64,000 nucleotides of DNA from Malachius bipustulatus (lineage: Eukaryota > Arthropoda > Insecta > Coleoptera > Melyridae): contig OU342632.1 in the NCBI GenBank assembly GCA_910589415.1, positions 49,837,341-49,901,340 on the forward strand, read 5' to 3'. Position numbers and translations under genes: made by a program. Of this stretch, positions 59,302 to 64,000 are shown in pieces. The notes under the pieces were generated by a model. That model was not told the DNA's origin, ran no database searches, and saw nothing but the letters and a program-made list of their open reading frames with translations. Position 1 is the stretch's first letter. The number at the start of each line of letters is the position of its first letter.

Positions 59302-59574
59302 ATAAAACTGAAACCTACCTGCTATAATAATCGTGGAAGTTATGTGGAGAATAATAAACACCAGGATCCTGTGTACCTAGTCACCTGGAAAACGATTGAC
59401 AGTCCAGCCAAAGCTATACTGAATACAATACATGCGCTCGAACAAAGCCCAGACTATAACTATGCTGAATACTGTATTATAGAATATGTCGAAATGAAAT
59501 TCCCTGATTTTTTTCCGGATAAAATCAATCTAAATTACAAATTCCCAGTAACTTATCGTGAATGGAATTTGTGA
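59302..59574 (+). CDS. Possible C-terminal exon, unassigned
   Basis: Open from 59302 to a TGA at 59572-59574, with the segments DPVYLVTWKTIDSPAKAIL, ALEQSPDYNYAEYCIIEYVE and KFPVTYREWNL at the end. The amino-acid content is coding-like but no ATG is in frame near the beginning and no family is recognised. Confidence 0.25.
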   Translation: MKLKPTCYNNRGSYVENNKHQDPVYLVTWKTIDSPAKAILNTIHALEQSPDYNYAEYCIIEYVEMKFPDFFPDKINLNYKFPVTYREWNL

Positions 59575-60779
59575 TCCAGAAATGAATAATACGGTATTTT
59601 GGTTGTTGAATTAATATCACTTTTAGGTTGAACATTTCAACCTTCAGCCAAATATCATTGATATTATTGAACTTTTCTAGTTATGTATTGATTAATGTTT
59701 GTCCTGGTTTTAGTTTGCTTCTTTCATAAAATTGCTCAAAAATAGCACTGAGCAATTAGATAACTTTTATAACTAAATATGTATACATTTAAATCAAAGA
59801 AATTTTGCATAGCAAATTGGATTATAGTTCAAGCGTGCGATGGAAGTGTAAAGTCCTTTATAGGTCAGAAACCGAATTGATGTCAAGCAATGAGTTGGAA
59901 GCAAATTTATGGGCAACAATTATCAATAATTTAATAGGGGGTAGCCGCAATTACAAATCGTCAATATCCAGAATCTGGTATCGTCGTAAATAATTTCAGG
60001 TTCTGCTGAAATCGAATCAGCAATTTCCATGCTGGTATTCATAGGTCTCCTACATTGTACGTTATTCAATGCATGTTGTATTGATTGAACATCCACAATA
60101 GTCAACAGTAGCATGTTATTACGGAATTTATGTACTCATTTTATGCTTTGTACTTGGAGCTTTGGCAATATTAGCCAATAGCGTAAAACGTGCTGTGCAA
60201 AAAGCTCTTCCTAATAATAATTTTCAAAATAATAAGCGTTTAATGACATTTAATTAATTCTATATGTATCAATATTCTTCTATTAATAATAGAAATTTTA
60301 TTTAATAGGTTTAATAATATAGTATTTAATATAATAAATCTTTAACAAATACACAAACCAAAGTTTCAATTTTATTAGGTTTGATACTTGACAATAAATA
60401 TCCAAAATCAGAAAGTAAAAACAGGGGGATGCCGAAATGGCGGACTCGGTATACGGGGTATTGTAGATGATGTTTAGAAAGACTGTACGTTTGAAACAAA
60501 AAATGATAACCTCGGCTTCGTTACCGAGATATAAAGTTTCCTTTTTCAATAATTTAAATCAATATAACAGTAAAATTTAAACAATTTCCATTGGCAAAAC
60601 ATTTCATTTCACATGTCCATTACGATAGTGTTTGTTTTTTTATAATCGGCTTCTGAATTACACACATTCAAATTCTGCCTATTCGTTGAGCTCAAAAAAA
60701 TTTCTCAATGTTGCATCATTCCGCAAATTGGGAGATAAAACTAGATTTAAAACAGATTTTTCATAACATTATCGGATAT

Positions 60780-61160
60780 GTATCCTTGGAATTTTTTTTT
60801 CCTTCGAGGGCCGTCTGATTCAGGATCACCGGAAGCACCTCAGCCTCATGGACTTATTGTGCTAAACTCCCTTTGCTTCATGCTATCCATTCTGTCAGTC
60901 TGGTCCCCTGAACTATTTTGTACAGCCCCATCACTGGATGAGTGTCATATTCTTCCGGACTCATTTTTGGTTGCCCATATCTTTCCTGTCTTCTGCGGTC
61001 CAGAGCTTCGCAATCGCACAGGACATGTTTAGCTGTTTCTTGGTCCTTGTTGCATTCTCGGCAGCTTGGGTCTCCACTGAACAGTCCTATTTTATTTTAG
61101 TGGTCTTTTAGGGCAATATGTCCGGTCAGTAATCCCACTGTTATACAACTACAAAATCTG
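60780..61160 (-). pseudogene. LINE ORF2 C-terminal fragment
   Basis: On the minus strand the frames read LTGHIALKDH, then CRECNKDQETAKHVLCDCEALDRRRQERYG (the Cys-His tail motif, about 61064-61000) and KMSPEEYDTHPVMGLYKIVQGTRLTEWI before a stop near 60880. The same Gly-His-x-x-Leu and CxxC-x-His-x-Cys order occurs in the RNase H LINE at 21039, so it belongs to the same group. A one-base shift lies near 61095. About 100 bp of 3' UTR follows. Confidence 0.75.
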
Positions 61161-61379
61161 AAATACCCAAATTAAAGAGCTGTGTTTGCACATTGTTCTT
61201 GCCGAGTTTCATCAAAATCGGTGTAAATTTACACGAGTTATAACCAAAAATTCTTATATTTTTTTTTACAGTTTGACACCCTGTATCTTTTAAACAAAAC
61301 AACATTTTGAGCTGAAACTTATTTTTTTTAACTTACATTTATGAGAGGAACCACCCCTCCAAGTTTGGCCCAACATCTC

Positions 61380-61800
61380 TGATACATAGAAAACGACCCA
61401 AGACACAGAAAAACGGCTTACATACTATCCTATAAAGTATGTAAATTGTTTATACAAGGTGATAAAAAAACTGAAAAAATCTGAGATTTCTTAACGCGTC
61501 GTTAAATAAAAAAACAAAAATAGTACAAATATTTCTGTACCATATAGAATAGTACATAAAAAGTTGAAATAGGACATGTAAGTGTTTTCGCTTCAACCGA
61601 ATCTTCAACCGTTTTCGTTCTACAGGACCTTAACTTTGAAAATTGCGATTTTCACTCTCACCAACCCAACCTTTCACACACACACACTCTCTTGAACTCA
61701 CAAACTTCTCACTTAAACATCAACTGTATAAACCAATCTTAGTTTTTCTTCTCAGACAATCTAAAATCTAATAAAATGAGAGTTCAAAAAATCATAAAAA
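61380..61800. mobile_element. Degenerate copy of the P1/P2/P13 core
   Basis: AAAAACGGCTTACAT, AAAAGTTGAAATAGGACATGTAAG, CCGTTTTCGTTCTACAGGACCTT and CAGACAATCTAAAATC match the shared core in order. Arms are short and eroded; tips near 61295 and 61895 are uncertain. Confidence 0.55.
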
Positions 61801-62186
61801 ACCATTTAAAAAAATATAACTTTGATATGCCACTCTCATATGATACATCCTGTGTAGCCCAAAATAATTTTATGCTATAGGCACGACGATCCTGTATGAA
61901 AGCCAGTTTTGAAAATTTTTAAATCGCGTACGATTCAGGCTACACAGACTGAGGCGGTAGTGGCCTCTACTCTGTATATGCGCATATTTTTGCCATTTTT
62001 CTTGCATACAATCCGAGATCTATATTGTGCTTATGTAGACCTCTGATCTACTAGCAGACTATACCGATCTCAAGTTAGAACTGGAGTTTGAATAATTTTC
62101 AGAAGGATTCTGCGGGATCCTTTAGGTTTTCAACGCTTTATCAATATTAATAATTACTAATTATTACTACATAAATCATAAATTAT

Positions 62187-62633
62187 TTATAAAAAAATTT
62201 CACTTGTTTCCTTTTGATTGCTAAACCGGCTTCTCACTTCGAGGTACTTGGCAAGTGCCGCAGATTGTGTATTAACGATGCGGTGTGCAGCTCGGTATAG
62301 CTCAGATTCACTACTTGCCATGTCATTTTTTGTACTCCCTGTTCATTGTCGGTGAACTGTCCCAAGTCAAAGGTCGTTACTTGTAAAGTGTTTTCAAGAC
62401 CGCACCAACTAACTTTGCCAAGTATGGTATAGTTTACAGGCGGATTTAGTCTCATGAGAGAAGATCAGGCGGACACTGACAAGTACTGACGACTAAAGCA
62501 CCCCTGCCATTTTCGTTTTTGTAAGCATTGCATGAAGAAACGATCTGTACTGGGGGTCTTGGCGCATCCACAAAATATTCATGAATTCAGGATCGTTTTC
62601 CATCAAAAGTGTGATGTCACCAATTTTATCCAT
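62187..62633 (-). CDS. Three stacked short ORFs, unassigned
   Basis: On the minus strand: 62633-62493 (46 codons, starting MDKIGDITLLMEND and continuing PEFMNILWMRQDPQYRSF), 62455-62234 (73 codons, starting MRLNPPVNYTILG) and 62321-62187 (44 codons, starting MASSESELYRAAHRI). The first and third are in the same frame, the second is not, so this could be one gene with frameshifts or compact overlapping genes. GTTTAAATAA lies about 25 bases before the first ATG, which sits in TTGCCATGG. The region is less AT-rich than its flanks. I recognise no family. Confidence 0.3.
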
Positions 62634-62639
62634 GGCAAA

Positions 62640-64000
62640 AATTGGTGGTAGCAAGTGTGTTATTTAAACCCAGGAAAATGTTGCATCTTAATAATAAAAT
62701 TATAATAAAGAAAAATTTATTTTCTGCTACTATGCTTTTATTTTTATTATAGAGTCTATCGTCTTTTCTATAATCTATAGTCTATCGTTTTTCCTATAAT
62801 TTCAATTTAAATACGACAAGCTGTCGCTCATTTAACTGGTGTTGCTTTGAACTATCCAGGAACAATGTGCTCATTGAGTGCATCTAGTTGAAGTTCTATA
62901 TAATTTTGTGTGTAAATAAGAATTATAAAGAAATTTGTCAAGACGTTTTATAAATCATGTGGATATCAAAAAATGGCCCTTCATTTAATAAGTAATATTA
63001 CCGTTTTTCTTATCAGACAACAACTAACTTTCAGTTTTTCATATAGGTATCTATAGGAACGAGTGTATATCCTACGACCCTGAGACCTGTCGGCTGATGG
63101 AACTCACAGAAAGATGTTTTGTGCTTTCTCCCTTTTACGATGCGAGTTTAACATTGAGGTCTCGCCCCATCTTTTGTGTCCTTTCATCAACTGCTTCCTC
63201 TCTAGTACCAGTCAACGAGCAGGCTTTCTATATTGCTCACCTGCGCCCTTTCCCTTTCAATGGCATCCGCTATCTGCTAGCCCTGCTTTGCTGCTGGTTT
63301 ATGCAGAAGAATTTAACAAACCAGAGATATGTACCTAGACATATAATGCACCTCGTCGAGTTATAAGATTTTATATTCAAAGTGTCTTTAGTTTCTCTGT
63401 GGTATAATTATTTATAATTGAGAGAGTTTAGGCAAAAACAGACGAGGTTGTTATAAAGAGATATAAAGAGCAAGTGGATGCCAAACACTAAAAAGCCTGC
63501 ACGGTGTCCTTTAATGAGATTAAAATATATACATCGAAGATAGGTAGAACATAATGTATAGGCGGTTTTTTTTTTGCTTGATCTGATGGTTCATCTAAAA
63601 GAATAATAATTGTTACAAAAAACATGGAAGAAAAAAGTAAAAATTTCACACACCTGTTTTATAGGATATTTTGACTGATTGCTAAAAAGGCACCGGCAAT
63701 AAAATATTATATTATTGCAAATTGCTGTACTATACTCTTTCTTTGAATAAAAATCACTGGACATTTGAACGTATTCCTTTATCATTATTCGAAGGATATT
63801 ACCTTTATCGACCCATATTGTGAAAACCTGCTAAATTTTAAGCCATTATTTTAACGCACTAAATTTATACTCACTTACATTAAGTAATTAATACACTTTA
63901 GAAAATATGATCAATTTATAAAGAAATGCTTTTTTATGAAAAAAAGCCTTTTTGTTAGGTTCACATCATTTTAGTCAAGACGTTTTAAATGCCAGAACTA
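62640..64000. other. Unannotated interval
   Basis: AT-rich. A 90-codon open frame at 63097-63366 overlaps a second frame and shows no recognised domain. Near 62755-62810 the phrase TCTATCGT-TTTTC-TATAAT is repeated twice. Confidence 0.4.

Noticed and set aside
1..64000. CRISPR arrays, operons or bacterial insertion sequences
   Set aside because: No regularly spaced repeats, no prokaryotic gene layout; the repeats found are eukaryotic transposon types.

Overview
This window looks like AT-rich nuclear DNA from an animal, most probably an insect. It shows no operons, no ribosome binding sites and no long ORFs. It is packed with broken non-LTR (LINE) retrotransposons, one LTR with a lysine-tRNA-type primer binding site, a partial Maverick/Polinton-like DNA polymerase gene, and many TA-flanked palindromic DNA transposons with CAGGG tips. 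I see no conventional host gene that I can name. A few short coding-like stretches (42.2 kb, 58.8-59.1 kb, 59.3 kb, 62.2-62.6 kb) are left unassigned.

Layout. 1-1.95 kb: the start of a leftward Polinton-type DNA polymerase gene, open to the window edge, with repeat-rich DNA upstream. 2-5.2 kb: two MITEs and a TIR element. 5.6-11.8 kb: three palindromic elements (5638-6347, 6453-7294, 10598-11809), a half copy and a LINE fragment; the third palindrome holds a helix-turn-helix ORF resembling the start of a transposase. 12.3-22.9 kb: four LINE fragments between palindromes at 13508, 16773 (with a transposase C-terminus) and 19831, plus a TIR element at 14401. 26.3-27.3 kb: repeat R1. 29.9-30.0 kb: a minus-strand hammerhead ribozyme. 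30.7 kb: a complete 380-bp MITE. 33.7-35.3 kb: a palindrome with another element inserted in it. 35.8-36.6 kb: an LTR with PBS, followed by a GC-rich minus-strand unit and a LINE RT fragment. 44.1 kb: a second hammerhead ribozyme, plus strand. 45.0-50.2 kb: repeat R2, a second copy of R1 interrupted by three insertions, one of them a 3.15-kb hAT-like element that itself holds three palindromes. 53.2-55.8 kb: a transposase C-terminus, a TA palindrome and an unrelated 700-bp palindrome. 60.8 kb: a LINE tail.

How the parts relate. The palindromes appear to be non-autonomous elements of a Tc1/mariner-like family. All have CAGGG/CCCTG tips at TA, most have arms of about 300-580 bp, and two keep opposite ends of a transposase gene (HTH start at 11084, C-terminus at 17091); a third C-terminus lies at 53281. 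R1 gives unoccupied-site comparisons for three insertions in R2, so their order can be read directly. The most biologically notable items are the two hammerhead ribozymes, the exact 121-bp inverted repeat at 47.2-47.5 kb, and the palindromes that share cores but carry different tips.
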